A DNA stretch of 64,000 nucleotides from Flavobacterium album (GTDB lineage: Bacteria; Bacteroidota; Bacteroidia; Flavobacteriales; Flavobacteriaceae): positions 1,997,001 to 2,061,000 of the forward strand of contig NZ_CP029186.1 in the NCBI RefSeq assembly GCF_003096035.1, given 5' to 3'. The position numbers and the translations under genes are program-made. The notes under the pieces are model-generated. The model was not told the origin of the DNA. It searched no databases and was given only the letters and a program-made list of their open reading frames with translations. Positions 8,985 to 18,079 of this stretch are shown one piece after another. Numbering within the stretch: position 1 is the stretch's first letter; each line of letters starts with the position of its first letter.

Positions 8985-9686
8985 TTACTGTAATCCCAGC
9001 ACATCTTTCATACTGTATATTCCTTTTTTACCCAAAAGCCATTCAGCGGCTATTACAGCGCCCAATGCGAAGCCTTCGCGGCTATGGGCGGTATGCTTTA
9101 TTTCTATCGAATCGACCTCCGAATCATACATTACCGTATGGGTGCCGGGAACGCCTTCTTCTCTTTTTGCATTGATGAATATCTCATCTTCTTGTGGGTT
9201 GCCAATCGCCCAGCTCGAATAATCGGAATTGGCAATAATGTCTTTTGCTAATGTTATTGCCGTGCCGCTCGGGGCATCCAGTTTTTGTATATGGTGCACC
9301 TCTTCCATCGAAACGCGGTACTGCTTCAGGCTAGCCATCATTTTGGCTAAATAGGTGTTCAGCTCAAAAAAGATATTCACCCCCAGGCTGAAATTCGACC
9401 CGTAGATAAACGCGCCGTTCTTATCCTCGCACAGCTTCGCCATGTCATGGTAGTGCTCCAGCCATCCGGTCGTACCCGAAATCACAGGGACATTCCCATT
9501 AAGGCAAGCGGAAATATTCCCCACCGCAGCATCAGGTATGCTAAAGTCAATAGCCACATCGGCATCATTCAGGCCTTCAAATGTATCGGCGCTGCTTTTG
9601 CGCAGCACGATTTCGTGGCCGCGCTCCAAAGCGATGCGCTCTATAACCTTGCCCATTTTGCCATAGCCTAATAATGCGATCTTCAT
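8985..9686 (-). CDS. dapB: 4-hydroxy-tetrahydrodipicolinate reductase
   Basis: The 233-residue cytosolic enzyme reduces hydroxy-tetrahydrodipicolinate with NAD(P)H in the lysine/diaminopimelate pathway, feeding cell-wall synthesis. It has the N-terminal Rossmann motif (LLGYGKMGK), the STTGW-like segment (SGTTGW), and the substrate and catalytic region EVHHIQKLDAPSGTA. It is slightly shorter than the E. coli enzyme (about 270), as in other Bacteroidetes. It ends 43 bp before lepB and begins 6 bp after the stop of the DUF5683 gene. Confidence 0.96.
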   Translation of the reverse strand: MKIALLGYGKMGKVIERIALERGHEIVLRKSSADTFEGLNDADVAIDFSIPDAAVGNISACLNGNVPVISGTTGWLEHYHDMAKLCEDKNGAFIYGSNFSLGVNIFFELNTYLAKMMASLKQYRVSMEEVHHIQKLDAPSGTAITLAKDIIANSDYSSWAIGNPQEDEIFINAKREEGVPGTHTVMYDSEVDSIEIKHTAHSREGFALGAVIAAEWLLGKKGIYSMKDVLGLQ

Positions 9687-9692
9687 GCGTAA

Positions 9693-10268
9693 TTAAAATT
9701 GATAGTTAAGGGAAAAGCCCATGCTGTACTTATAATCCATTTGGTTTTGCTGCATGCTTGGCTTCAGCGACAAATTCTCATTTACGTTAAATTGCTGCAG
9801 GTGCGCGTCCACATTGGCATCTATAATGTTGAGCACATAGATACCCACGGTGAGCAGCAGCGAAAGGTCGCGGTTGCGCTGGTGGAACTTTTGGGCAGCG
9901 ATAAGGCGGTCATTGCCCAGTTCTGCAAGCTGTCCGGTTACGGGCCTGCCCGCAAGCCTGGCTTTGTAGGCATCGCGGTATTCGTGGTACTTGTTGTTGT
10001 TGAAGGTATAGTAGTAAAAACTAAGCCCCATGCCGCCGTAAACCAATGGCACCTTCCAGTACTTCTTATTGTAAACCTGGCCAAGCCCCGGTACTATAGC
10101 AGAATAGAACGCTGCCTTGCTGGGTGCAAGTGCGTCTAATTTGTAGGGCTTTAAAAGAAGCGAATCTTTTGGCTTAGGGGTATCGATCACTTTTACTTCG
10201 TCCTGGGCAAACGCCGGCACGGAAGACAAAAAGAATAGTACTATGAATATGGAAAGTAGGTTTCTCAC
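9693..10268 (-). CDS. DUF5683 domain-containing exported protein
   Basis: The 191-residue protein begins with a signal peptide ending near AFAQ. The signature PSKAAFYSAIVPGLGQVYN and the KYWKVPLVYGG stretch are typical of DUF5683, a Bacteroidetes family with hydrophobic helices that probably sits in the envelope. Its function is unknown. It shares a base with the end of parB (its start overlaps the parB stop by 1 nt), so it belongs to the par operon. Confidence 0.85.
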   Translation of the reverse strand: MRNLLSIFIVLFFLSSVPAFAQDEVKVIDTPKPKDSLLLKPYKLDALAPSKAAFYSAIVPGLGQVYNKKYWKVPLVYGGMGLSFYYYTFNNNKYHEYRDAYKARLAGRPVTGQLAELGNDRLIAAQKFHQRNRDLSLLLTVGIYVLNIIDANVDAHLQQFNVNENLSLKPSMQQNQMDYKYSMGFSLNYQF

Positions 10269-11167
10269 TATCCTTTTATAAGTTTGATGATCCTGTTGAA
10301 ATCTTCCTGGGAGTGGAACGGGATGGTAATCTTGCCTTTTCCTTTGCTGTCGGCCTTTACATCGACTTTAGCCCCGAAAAAGCCTGTAATTGCCTTGGTG
10401 TGCTCTTCATCCACTTTAAAGGGCTCGCCCTTGGCGGGTTTTGCCGGTGCGGGCTTCAGGCTGTCCTGGTATGTTTTTACCAATGCCTCCGTTTCCCTTA
10501 CCGATAGGTTGCGGCTCACAATCTTCTGGTAAATATCCGCCTGCGCGTCGTGGTCCTCGATATTGATGATGGCGCGCCCGTGGCCCATGCTGATGAAACC
10601 ATCGCGGATACCCGTCTGGATGATCGGGTCCAGTTTTAGCAGGCGAAGGTAGTTGGCAATAGTTGAGCGTTTTTTACCTACGCGGTCGCTCATCTGCTCC
10701 TGCGTAAGCTGTATCTCGTCCATCAGCCTTTGGTAGGAGAGGGCGATCTCTATAGGGTCGAGGTCATGGCGCTGGATGTTCTCCACCAGTGCCATGACCA
10801 GCGATTCGTTGTCGTTGGCAATGCGAATGTAGGCAGGTACCGTTTCCAGTCCGGCAAGCTTTGAAGCGCGTAGCCTTCGCTCACCCGATATCAGCTGGTA
10901 TTTATTAAAGTCCAGCTTGCGTACGGTAATTGGCTGTATCACGCCCAGCTCTTTGATGGATATGCTCAGTTCCCTCAGCGCTTCCTCATTAAAGTTGGTA
11001 CGTGGCTGGAAAGGGTTGATTTCAATGGCATCAAGCTCTATCTCCAGGATGTTGCCCACAACCTTATCTGCATTCTTGTCCTCAACCGATTTGATGTCGT
11101 TCTCCGGGTCTTTCAGTAATGCCGATAATCCTCTTCCTAATGCCTGTTTCTTTATAGCTTTTGTCAT
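10268..11167 (-). CDS. parB: Chromosome-partitioning protein ParB
   Basis: The 299-residue protein has the N-terminal GRGLSALL motif, the ParB/Srx fold with NPFQPR and the CTP-binding GERRLRA box, a central helix-turn-helix for parS binding (EQMSDRVGKKRSTIANYLRLLKL region) and a C-terminal dimerisation domain. With ParA it positions replication origins. It overlaps parA by 4 nt. I see no perfect parS (TGTTTCACGTGAAACA) in the window. Confidence 0.97.
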   Translation of the reverse strand: MTKAIKKQALGRGLSALLKDPENDIKSVEDKNADKVVGNILEIELDAIEINPFQPRTNFNEEALRELSISIKELGVIQPITVRKLDFNKYQLISGERRLRASKLAGLETVPAYIRIANDNESLVMALVENIQRHDLDPIEIALSYQRLMDEIQLTQEQMSDRVGKKRSTIANYLRLLKLDPIIQTGIRDGFISMGHGRAIINIEDHDAQADIYQKIVSRNLSVRETEALVKTYQDSLKPAPAKPAKGEPFKVDEEHTKAITGFFGAKVDVKADSKGKGKITIPFHSQEDFNRIIKLIKG

Positions 11168-11943
11168 AAACCTACTTTAGTGCTGTTTTTCTTTATAATT
11201 TCTTCGGCAAGGTTGATATAATTTACCGCGCCTTTGCTCGTAGCGTCATAATTGATGATGCTTTCGCCAAAGCTCGGCGCCTCACTAAGCTTCACATTAC
11301 GCTGTATTACCGTGTCGAATACCATATCGTGAAAATGCTTCTGCACTTCCTCCACCACCTGGTTCGAAAGGCGCAGGCGGGAATCGTACATAGTGAGCAG
11401 CAGCCCTTCGATATCTAACGCCGGATTGTGTATTTTTTGTACGCTTTTTATTGTATTTAACAGCTTTCCAAGACCCTCAAGCGCAAAATATTCGCACTGG
11501 ATAGGGATCACTACCGAGTCGGCAGCCGTAAGCGCATTCAGCGTTAGCAGCCCAAGCGACGGTGCGCAGTCGATAAGGATATAGTCATACTCATCCTTAA
11601 CGCTTTTCAGGGCCTGCTTTAGCATGTACTCGCGGTTTTCCTTGTCTACCAGCTCGATCTCGATAGCCACAAGGTCAATATGCGCAGGGATAACCCATAC
11701 ATTCGGGGCCGTGCACTCTATGGTCGCCTCTTTGGGCGTGTTGCTGTGTTCCAGTATCTGGTAGGTGCCCATCTCTACCGACTCCACATCAATGCCCAGG
11801 CCGGAACTCGCATTGGCCTGCGGGTCGGCATCTATCAGTAGTACCTTTTTTTCGAGCACTCCCAGCGAAGCAGCAAGGTTAACGGTGGTCGTTGTTTTGC
11901 CTACGCCGCCTTTTTGGTTGGCAATTGCTATGATCTTACCCAT
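11164..11943 (-). CDS. parA: Chromosome-partitioning ATPase ParA (Soj)
   Basis: The 259-residue protein has the deviant Walker A motif KGGVGKTTT (residues 10-18), the DADPQANAS switch and IDCAPSLGLLTLNAL, typical of chromosomal ParA/Soj. It forms ATP-dependent DNA-bound dimers released by ParB. It is the first gene of the operon parA-parB-DUF5683-dapB-lepB-wbqC. Its lack of an N-terminal HTH fits the chromosomal rather than the plasmid class. Confidence 0.97.
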   Translation of the reverse strand: MGKIIAIANQKGGVGKTTTTVNLAASLGVLEKKVLLIDADPQANASSGLGIDVESVEMGTYQILEHSNTPKEATIECTAPNVWVIPAHIDLVAIEIELVDKENREYMLKQALKSVKDEYDYILIDCAPSLGLLTLNALTAADSVVIPIQCEYFALEGLGKLLNTIKSVQKIHNPALDIEGLLLTMYDSRLRLSNQVVEEVQKHFHDMVFDTVIQRNVKLSEAPSFGESIINYDATSKGAVNYINLAEEIIKKNSTKVGL

Positions 11944-12022
11944 TTATCGTTTCAGAATTTAGAACCGTAAAAATACAATTATTTATGGTTCGTGAAAACG
12001 GAAATTGTTAACATGCGGAAAA

Positions 12023-12053
12023 TAAAAAAGCCACACATTGCTGTATGGCTTTT
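12023..12053 (-). terminator. Intrinsic terminator of the T9SS gene at 12073
   Basis: Read on the minus strand, an 11-bp stem (AAAAGCCATAC / GTGTGGCTTTT, one G-U) with a 6-nt loop is followed by a T-rich run. Confidence 0.75.
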
Positions 12054-12072
12054 CCTTTCTTTTTCGCCTGGG

Positions 12073-13365
12073 TTATTGGATAACCAGTTTTTTAGATACC
12101 GTATTTTTACCCGACTCAAGCGTCACCATATAGATGCCCGGTGTAAGGCTGGAGAGGCTGATCTCCTTGGCATTAAAGCCATCAGCTGCTATTTCTGTTT
12201 CAAATACTTTAGCGCCTGTCATAGAATAGATGCTCACGGTATTTTTTACAGAAGCACTGTTCTGCAGGTCGTAAATTAGCGTGATATTTTTGTTTACCGA
12301 CGGGTTAGGGTAGAAGCCGAACGAATCCTTGCTGAAATCTTCCATCCCTGCTGTCCCGGAAAGGTTTTTATAATTGAAGCTTAGCGTACCGGCGGCAGAT
12401 CCGGAGAACGAAGTGAAGTACATCCTGTAAACTGTGCCGTCTGCGTATTTAACATAGTAGGTTATAGCCGGGTCGATGGCATAGCCGCCTCCGTTAAATG
12501 CTTTCCAGTCATCGCCAATGGTGTTGATATCGGTTGAATAAGCAGAAGCTTCAGGGAGTACAGGTGTTACGCCAGTATTGCCGGTCTCGGCTACCTGTGC
12601 TACGGCCACAAGCGGACTTTGAAGCGCCCCGGTAACATTATACATAGCCGTTTGCCCCATTGCAGTAACGGGAGCATAATATTTCCTGAACACGATGTCC
12701 CAGTCGGCGTCTGCAGGGGTTACAGGTACAATATCGTTTGTTGTAAACGAGAAGTGGGTAAACCTGTTAGTTGCAGAAGCATCGGTGTCAACCACTTTTG
12801 TTTCATCGGCAGCCCACGCAGTGCCATTCCACCCGGAATATGTAAAAGTCATCTCGCCATTATATGGGTTGAAGTCATTAATGAATATTTTTTTATAGTT
12901 GTCAGCGCTAAACTTAAGTACAAATACAACCACGCCTTCAACATGGTGGCTGCTGGTGTTATAATTACCCCAGCCGAAGTTCAGCGGGCCGGGAGTGGGG
13001 TTATTGGCATTGTCAAAAGCGCCTTCGCCCCAGGTAAAGTGGCTGTTGTACAATTCTGTCCATGTAGCTTCCTGGGTCACGTCAACACCGGCATAACCTG
13101 CTTCCGAAGCTGCCGCCTGAAATATCCTTATCCCTTTGCCGTCGTTTACACGGATGGCACCCATGCCCATTTGGCCTACTGCCTTTTCAAAGGAAAGGTC
13201 CCAGCTTGCAGCGGCAACAGGGGTTTGTGTGTTGGTAGAGAATTTATAATATACCTGGTTGGCATAAGCGGGTTGTAAAGCTACGTTTACTTCGGTATAA
13301 CCTTCCTGCGCCGTTGCAAACAGGCCTGTAAGGAATGCGGCTGCGAATAGTAGATTTTTTTTCAT
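12073..13365 (-). CDS. Secreted T9SS cargo protein, HmuY-like repeats
   Basis: The 430-residue protein has a signal peptide (cleavage near ATAQ) and a C-terminal T9SS type A sorting domain (FGFYPNPSVNKNI...GIYMVTLESG...KKLVIQ), so it should cross the outer membrane by the gliding-type secretion system. The body has two related halves with WDLSFEKA... and WDIVFRKY..., a pattern seen in HmuY-type haem-binding surface proteins. The identification is tentative and haem ligands cannot be judged. A promoter box lies upstream and a terminator directly downstream, so it is monocistronic. Confidence 0.8.
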   Translation of the reverse strand: MKKNLLFAAAFLTGLFATAQEGYTEVNVALQPAYANQVYYKFSTNTQTPVAAASWDLSFEKAVGQMGMGAIRVNDGKGIRIFQAAASEAGYAGVDVTQEATWTELYNSHFTWGEGAFDNANNPTPGPLNFGWGNYNTSSHHVEGVVVFVLKFSADNYKKIFINDFNPYNGEMTFTYSGWNGTAWAADETKVVDTDASATNRFTHFSFTTNDIVPVTPADADWDIVFRKYYAPVTAMGQTAMYNVTGALQSPLVAVAQVAETGNTGVTPVLPEASAYSTDINTIGDDWKAFNGGGYAIDPAITYYVKYADGTVYRMYFTSFSGSAAGTLSFNYKNLSGTAGMEDFSKDSFGFYPNPSVNKNITLIYDLQNSASVKNTVSIYSMTGAKVFETEIAADGFNAKEISLSSLTPGIYMVTLESGKNTVSKKLVIQ

Positions 13366-13403
13366 TGTGTTTATTTAGATTTATTAAAAATAATTTGATG
13401 CCG

Positions 13404-13411
13404 CAAATATA
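13404..13411 (-). promoter_or_regulatory. -7 promoter box of the T9SS gene
   Basis: On the minus strand TATATTTG fits TAnnTTTG, 39 nt upstream of the ATG. A TTA-type -33 lies about 18 nt further up. Confidence 0.5.
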
Positions 13412-13518
13412 TTTATTTAAAGTAATTCTAAATAAGAAAAAGAAGTTTTTTTACTGTTAAAATTGAATTGGAAGTGTTGCTGTTAAAGAAGGGAAAGTAA
13501 ACAGTAAATCGTACAACG

Positions 13519-13547
13519 AAAAAAGGGCTGCCTGCCGACAGCCCTTT
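13519..13547 (-). terminator. Intrinsic terminator of the SDR gene
   Basis: A 9-bp stem (AAAGGGCTG / CAGCCCTTT) with an 8-nt loop is followed by Ts when read on the minus strand. It lies about 95 bp after the SDR stop. Confidence 0.75.
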
Positions 13548-13610
13548 GTGGGATCAATTATTTTAACATCCCTTAATGCTGTTTACCGTTTAAGGGAAGA
13601 GTGAAGTTCA

Positions 13611-13640
13611 ATCTAAAATCTAAAATCTAAAATCTGAAAT
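13611..13640. repeat. Short tandem repeat of a 7-bp unit
   Basis: ATCTAAA is present three times in direct succession, then once as ATCTGAA, just after the SDR stop. Such AATCTAAA runs are frequent intergenic filler in flavobacteria. Confidence 0.7.
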
Positions 13641-13642
13641 GG

Positions 13643-14524
13643 TTACTTGTTCTTCTTCGCTTTTATCATTGCTTCCAGCATATCCCACATTTCTTCGGGG
13701 ATAGCTTCAAGAAGGTTGAACTGACCGGCACCTTTGAGCCATTCGCCGCCGTCTATGGTAATCACTTCGCCATTTACATAGGCAGAGAAATCGGAAACAA
13801 GGTAGGCCGCAATGTTAGCCAGTTCCTGGTGGTCGCCCACACGCTGTAACGGCACTTTTTTGGCAAGGTCGAATTTTTCTTTCAGGTCGCCCGGCAGCAG
13901 CCTGTCCCACGCCCCCTTGGTAGGGAAGGGTCCCGGTGCAATAGCATTCGAGCGGATGCCATATTTTGCCCATTCTACTGCAAGGCTGCGGGTCATTGCC
14001 AGTACGCCTGCTTTTGCAGTAGCGCTTGGTACCACATACGCCGAACCTGTCCATGCATAGGTGGTTACAATATTCAGTATGGTCGATTTTTCCTGTTTTG
14101 TATCTATCCAGTGCTTCCCGAAAGCCAGCGTACAGTTCTTGGAACCTTTCAGTACGATGTCAATTATTGTATCGAAGGCATTCGCCGAAAGCCTTTCGGT
14201 AGGCGAAATGAAGTTGCCCGCCGCGTTGTTGAGCAGTACATCCACTTTTCCGTAAGCATCCAGTACGGCTTTCAGCATGGCTTCCACTTCCTCATAATGG
14301 CGGACATCGCACTGCACGGCAAGGCATTTCCCGCCGGTCTGCTCTTCCAGTTCTTTAGCAGTGTTCTGTAATTTCTCAAGGTCGCGCGAGGTTATGGCAA
14401 CTTTCGCGCCAAGCTCCATGAAATATTTTGTCATCGATTTGCCAAGGCCGCTCCCGCCACCGGTAACCACAATTACCTTACCTTCAAGCGCATTATCGCG
14501 AAGCATTTTATCTGTATAGCTCAT
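13643..14524 (-). CDS. SDR family oxidoreductase, 2,4-dienoyl-CoA reductase-like
   Basis: The short-chain dehydrogenase has the TGGGSGLGKSM NADP(H)-binding motif, NNAAGNF, and the active-site block VVPSATAKAGVLAMTRSLA. The usual catalytic tyrosine of YxxxK is serine here (SATAK), the arrangement of mitochondrial-type 2,4-dienoyl-CoA reductases, whose APGPxxTKGA stretch it also shares (APGPFPTKGA). The likely role is reducing dienoyl-CoA esters in beta-oxidation of unsaturated fatty acids. I place the start at 14524 (MSYTDKMLRD), 16 codons into the open frame, because the upstream codons do not resemble family N-termini. It is flanked by its own terminator. Confidence 0.85.
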   Translation of the reverse strand: MSYTDKMLRDNALEGKVIVVTGGGSGLGKSMTKYFMELGAKVAITSRDLEKLQNTAKELEEQTGGKCLAVQCDVRHYEEVEAMLKAVLDAYGKVDVLLNNAAGNFISPTERLSANAFDTIIDIVLKGSKNCTLAFGKHWIDTKQEKSTILNIVTTYAWTGSAYVVPSATAKAGVLAMTRSLAVEWAKYGIRSNAIAPGPFPTKGAWDRLLPGDLKEKFDLAKKVPLQRVGDHQELANIAAYLVSDFSAYVNGEVITIDGGEWLKGAGQFNLLEAIPEEMWDMLEAMIKAKKNK

Positions 14525-14673
14525 AGTATCAAAAAAATTATTACTCCCGTAAAGATATAAAATATTATGCACGCCTTGTTGTTTGGCAGCGGTGTATTAT
14601 CTTTATGAAAATAGGCAGGCAATTTACGCAACCGTTCCTGCGTTTTATCATCTTACTATAAAACCAGCTAATT

Positions 14674-15183
14674 ATGAAACACTTACGATTACTCTTTTCA
14701 GTCCTGCCGCTGTTATTGCTGGCGGGATGCTACGGCTATGGCAGTGGCGACGATGTCGTGCTGACAGATCCTCCACCCGCATCCTATCAGGCCGTCGTTA
14801 TGGACCGCGGAGAATTTGAAGCCGCGGTACACATGATGCCTGTACAGCCTATTACCAAAGCGGGAAAAATTTACATCAAGGACAATTTCCTTTTTATCAA
14901 TGATGTCAACAAAGGCTTCCATGTCTTTAATTACACCGATCCCCTTAATCCCATGCCACTGGGTTTCCTGAATATCCCGGGCGCAACAGACCTGGCTATG
15001 AGCGACAACGTAATGTATGTCAACCAGGCAACCGATCTTGTAACGATGCAGTTCCAGGATGTTGGCAATACCGTAATCGTGACCAAGCGAAACAAAGATG
15101 TTTTCCCTGTATTGCTGTCGCCCAACGGAACCGTAGGGCAGGTAGCAGATAATGAGGTAGTAATAGGTTGGGATGAAATTTAA
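14674..15183 (+). CDS. Lipoprotein with LVIVD-like propeller repeats (first of pair)
   Basis: The 169-residue protein has a lipoprotein signal (LLLLAGC, Cys at residue 19). Repeats of the form VFNYTDPLNPMPLGFLNIPG resemble LVIVD/beta-propeller blades. It is short for a full propeller, so it may be a partial propeller or act with its neighbour. It is 11 bp from the next gene, which encodes a similar lipoprotein, so the two are co-transcribed. Function unknown; it probably sits on the outer membrane. Confidence 0.7.
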   Translation: MKHLRLLFSVLPLLLLAGCYGYGSGDDVVLTDPPPASYQAVVMDRGEFEAAVHMMPVQPITKAGKIYIKDNFLFINDVNKGFHVFNYTDPLNPMPLGFLNIPGATDLAMSDNVMYVNQATDLVTMQFQDVGNTVIVTKRNKDVFPVLLSPNGTVGQVADNEVVIGWDEI

Positions 15184-15194
15184 TAAGCAGCACC

Positions 15195-15950
15195 ATGAAA
15201 AATAGTATACTATATTTTACAGCATTCCTTTTTATGCTCTTTAGCTGCTCGGGAGACGGTAGCAACGATAGGGTGAACAATAGCGGCCTGGAAAAAGGCG
15301 ACGGCCTTGGCGGCTCACTGGCGGTATTTGCCCTTGTAGGGGATTATCTCTATACTGTTGACCATTCCAGCCTCAATGTGTTTGCAGTAGTAAACCAGTC
15401 AGATCCTGTTAAGGTAAATACTGTCGTTATAGGCAGCGGCGATATCGAAACACTTTTCGCACACGGAAACAACCTTTATATCGGTTCCCAGAATGGCATG
15501 TACATTTATTCGCTCGCCGACCCTGAAAATCCGGTACAGGTAACATCGGTGCAGCACTTTACGGCCTGCGACCCCGTGGAGGCCAATGATACGCACTCTT
15601 TCGTAACCCTGCATTCCAATACTTTTTGCGGCAATAACGTTAACCAGCTCCAGATCTATAATACTGCGGACCGGGCAAACCCAGTATTGGTAAGCAGCCG
15701 CGACCTGATCTATCCCAAAGGCCTGGGGCTTTACGGCAACTATCTTTTTGTGTGCGACGATACCATAAAGATTTTTGATGTAAGCAATCCTGCTAATCCT
15801 GTCCAGGCGCAAACCATCAATAAAGCTTGTTTCGATGTTATCATCAGGGGAGATGAGCTCTATGCCATTGGCGAAGGCGGGCTGTACCGCTATCAGCTTA
15901 ATCCAACGGATATTACGCAGATAACCTATATGAGCGAAATCTCTCTTTAG
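15195..15950 (+). CDS. Lipoprotein with LVIVD-like propeller repeats (second of pair)
   Basis: The 251-residue protein has a lipobox (MLFSCSG, Cys about residue 18). At least four blades carry the pattern IYSLADPENPVQV / IYNTADRANPVLV / IFDVSNPANPVQA, the hallmark of LVIVD repeat proteins. It resembles the preceding gene in both signal and repeats. Function unknown; surface-exposed or periplasmic binding is a guess from the fold. An intrinsic terminator follows. Confidence 0.75.
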   Translation: MKNSILYFTAFLFMLFSCSGDGSNDRVNNSGLEKGDGLGGSLAVFALVGDYLYTVDHSSLNVFAVVNQSDPVKVNTVVIGSGDIETLFAHGNNLYIGSQNGMYIYSLADPENPVQVTSVQHFTACDPVEANDTHSFVTLHSNTFCGNNVNQLQIYNTADRANPVLVSSRDLIYPKGLGLYGNYLFVCDDTIKIFDVSNPANPVQAQTINKACFDVIIRGDELYAIGEGGLYRYQLNPTDITQITYMSEISL

Positions 15951-15965
15951 TAACATAAAATGCAG

Positions 15966-15997
15966 AAAGCCGGTACAGTAATGCACCGGCTTTTTTT
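15966..15997 (+). terminator. Intrinsic terminator after the lipoprotein pair
   Basis: AAAGCCGGT pairs with ACCGGCTTT and is followed by a run of Ts, 15 bp after the stop. Confidence 0.85.
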
Positions 15998-16081
15998 ATG
16001 CTGTTTTATTGCAAAAAGCTGCCCCAATATGGAGCAGCCAAAACAAACCTATGAAACAACCTATTATTTTGCAAAACGGGC

Positions 16082-17995
16082 TTACATATTCACCCTCTTT
16101 TCTTTAGGATACCTCACTTCATAAGACAGTTGCTTTTTCACCGACTCTTTCGGTTTCATGTTGAGCTTCCAGGTGAGCAGGCCTTTTTTCTCATCATAGT
16201 CGGCACCGCCTGTTTTTACCTCTTCTACTTTTATCTCCTTGTTTTGCGATACCGGTATACGGTCCATCAGTACCAGTTCTATGTCAGTAGCTTTGTTATT
16301 GCGCACGGTGATTTCGTAGTTTTTAGAAATGATGCGCGTGCCGCCCAGGAACGACTTAGCTTTCAGGTCGTCTATCTGCTTGCGCTCCACGATAACGTTC
16401 GGGTCAACGCCAAGGGAGATAACAAGCTCTTCGGTAGTCTGTAGCGGGTCAAGGAATGTTTTCCCTGCAAAGCTGCCTTCAAAATAAATATTCGCTTCAC
16501 CCGGCAGCAGGTCGAATTTTTCCCAGTCTTTTACCCTTACCGTAAGGAATACATTTTCATTTAGAAGCGGCGCGGTAAAATATTCATACGTGGCAGGCAT
16601 ATCAAACTGGTCGATGGTTATGACAGTAACTTCCTCTGTAGAAGCAATGGTGTAAGGTTTATCAATTTTGAATGTAACGTTGGTAACACCCATTTCTTTT
16701 GTAGCTCCGGTTGACACATTTAAGCCGGGAATCTGCCCTTCTAATGTGCTTATAAATGATGCATTCGGCCTTCCTTCTATCGTTTTTGATGTTACTGTAG
16801 TAGCGGCAACATCTGACCTTGACGTATTACGATATCCCTCAACCACAACTTCACTTAGTGTCTGCACATCATCTTCCATCGTTACATTCATCTGCTGTGC
16901 ATATATCGGGAGTATCTGGGTTGTCATACCGACGAATGTAAATGCCAGGTTTTGTCCATTCCTTACAGTGAGAGAATAGTTCCCGTCAAAGTCCGTCTGG
17001 ACACTATTGTTAGTGCCTTGCTCAACTACACTTACCCCGGGGATAGGCATGCCTGTTTGGTCTAAAACTACGCCCGTCACCTTTTTTACGGTAGGATTAT
17101 ATTTATACCCATAGCTTTTAGTGCTGGTTTGCTGGGCGCGATATTCCTGTATGAAGTTGAGGTACTGCGGCAACACTTCAGGCTTAATATTATTGATGTT
17201 CGGGTCGCCGGTAGAGAGAGTCACCTTTACATCGTTCCAGTCCTCGCCGGTATTCTGGTATACATGGGCTTTGTAAAAAATGCTCAGAGGCTGCCTGATG
17301 CCCTTCGTCTTGATGTCATAAATAGGGAACCAGCCCGCCTGCGACACATTGTATTTCGTGATAAGGTTGAGCGCTACCGGGGCAGGTGCATCTATCTTTA
17401 CCAATATCTCGCCGCGCTGCTCGCGGCTTGCGCTGGTCAGCTTGCTGTATTCCTGCTGCAGGTCGCTTATTTCTTTATTTATTGCATTGCTTTTTATCGA
17501 TGCGTCATAGATCTCCGTCTGTATCGCGGCATGTCTTTCACGGTAATATTGGGCGAAAGCCGTCACCTGCGCTACGGTAAGGCTTTGCTGCTCGCCTTTA
17601 AGGGCACGGTTCGATGTCAGCAATGTCTGTTCTTCGCGAAGGCCGGTAATTAGGTTTTGTAATACCGTGTAGCTCCTGCTCTTTTCGGTAAGCTGGGCTT
17701 CAATAAGGTTCATTTTGCCGGTATCTGCTTTTTTATCAATATAATTTACAGAATAGCTGATAGACAGGATAGAAGCATCTTTAAGGCCGCTTACCTGTAT
17801 GCTGTTCTGGTCGATGAGCGGAGAGAGGCCGGTGAGGTAAACTTCCGATACGCCTTTCGGCAAATTGACCACCGCTTCGGATGTTACCTGTGCGCCGCTT
17901 CGGTATATTGTTACTTCTTTTATCGTCGATTTTGGCTTTACCTCGCCTGCAAACATCAGGGAAGGGAGCAATAGGAGTAATAGTATCCTTTTCAT
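16082..17995 (-). CDS. DUF4139 (MuiA-like) protein with inserted carboxypeptidase-regulatory/SusC-like segment
   Basis: Starting at the ATG at 17995, the protein is about 637 residues with a signal peptide (LLLPSLMFAG). The N-terminal DUF4140 part (TIKEVTIYRSGAQVTSEA) and the C-terminal DUF4139 part (VTVITIDQFDMPATYEYFTAP ... KKQLSYEVRYP) flank a foreign segment of about 130 residues (roughly 300-430). This segment contains a CarboxypepD_reg-like domain (GVVLDQTGMPIPGVSVVEQG) followed by a TonB-plug-like signature (EVVVEGYRNTSRSD, then LEGQIPGLNV) as found in SusC proteins. The coiled-coil-rich region (90-190) is usual for MuiA-like proteins. Function unknown, envelope located. A longer start at 18028 is less likely because it would delay the signal peptide. 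Confidence 0.8.
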   Translation of the reverse strand: MKRILLLLLLPSLMFAGEVKPKSTIKEVTIYRSGAQVTSEAVVNLPKGVSEVYLTGLSPLIDQNSIQVSGLKDASILSISYSVNYIDKKADTGKMNLIEAQLTEKSRSYTVLQNLITGLREEQTLLTSNRALKGEQQSLTVAQVTAFAQYYRERHAAIQTEIYDASIKSNAINKEISDLQQEYSKLTSASREQRGEILVKIDAPAPVALNLITKYNVSQAGWFPIYDIKTKGIRQPLSIFYKAHVYQNTGEDWNDVKVTLSTGDPNINNIKPEVLPQYLNFIQEYRAQQTSTKSYGYKYNPTVKKVTGVVLDQTGMPIPGVSVVEQGTNNSVQTDFDGNYSLTVRNGQNLAFTFVGMTTQILPIYAQQMNVTMEDDVQTLSEVVVEGYRNTSRSDVAATTVTSKTIEGRPNASFISTLEGQIPGLNVSTGATKEMGVTNVTFKIDKPYTIASTEEVTVITIDQFDMPATYEYFTAPLLNENVFLTVRVKDWEKFDLLPGEANIYFEGSFAGKTFLDPLQTTEELVISLGVDPNVIVERKQIDDLKAKSFLGGTRIISKNYEITVRNNKATDIELVLMDRIPVSQNKEIKVEEVKTGGADYDEKKGLLTWKLNMKPKESVKKQLSYEVRYPKEKRVNM

Positions 17996-18079
17996 AGTAT
18001 AGTTTGTTTTAAAAGGACACTTGTGCATCCTTACAACTATAGAGCAGCTTTTTTATGAAAAGGTTGGAAAGAGGAAAAT

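Noticed and set aside
11985..12000. GTTCGTGAAAAC near parA as a parS site
   Set aside because: It lacks the CACGTG centre and symmetry of the TGTTTCACGTGAAACA consensus.
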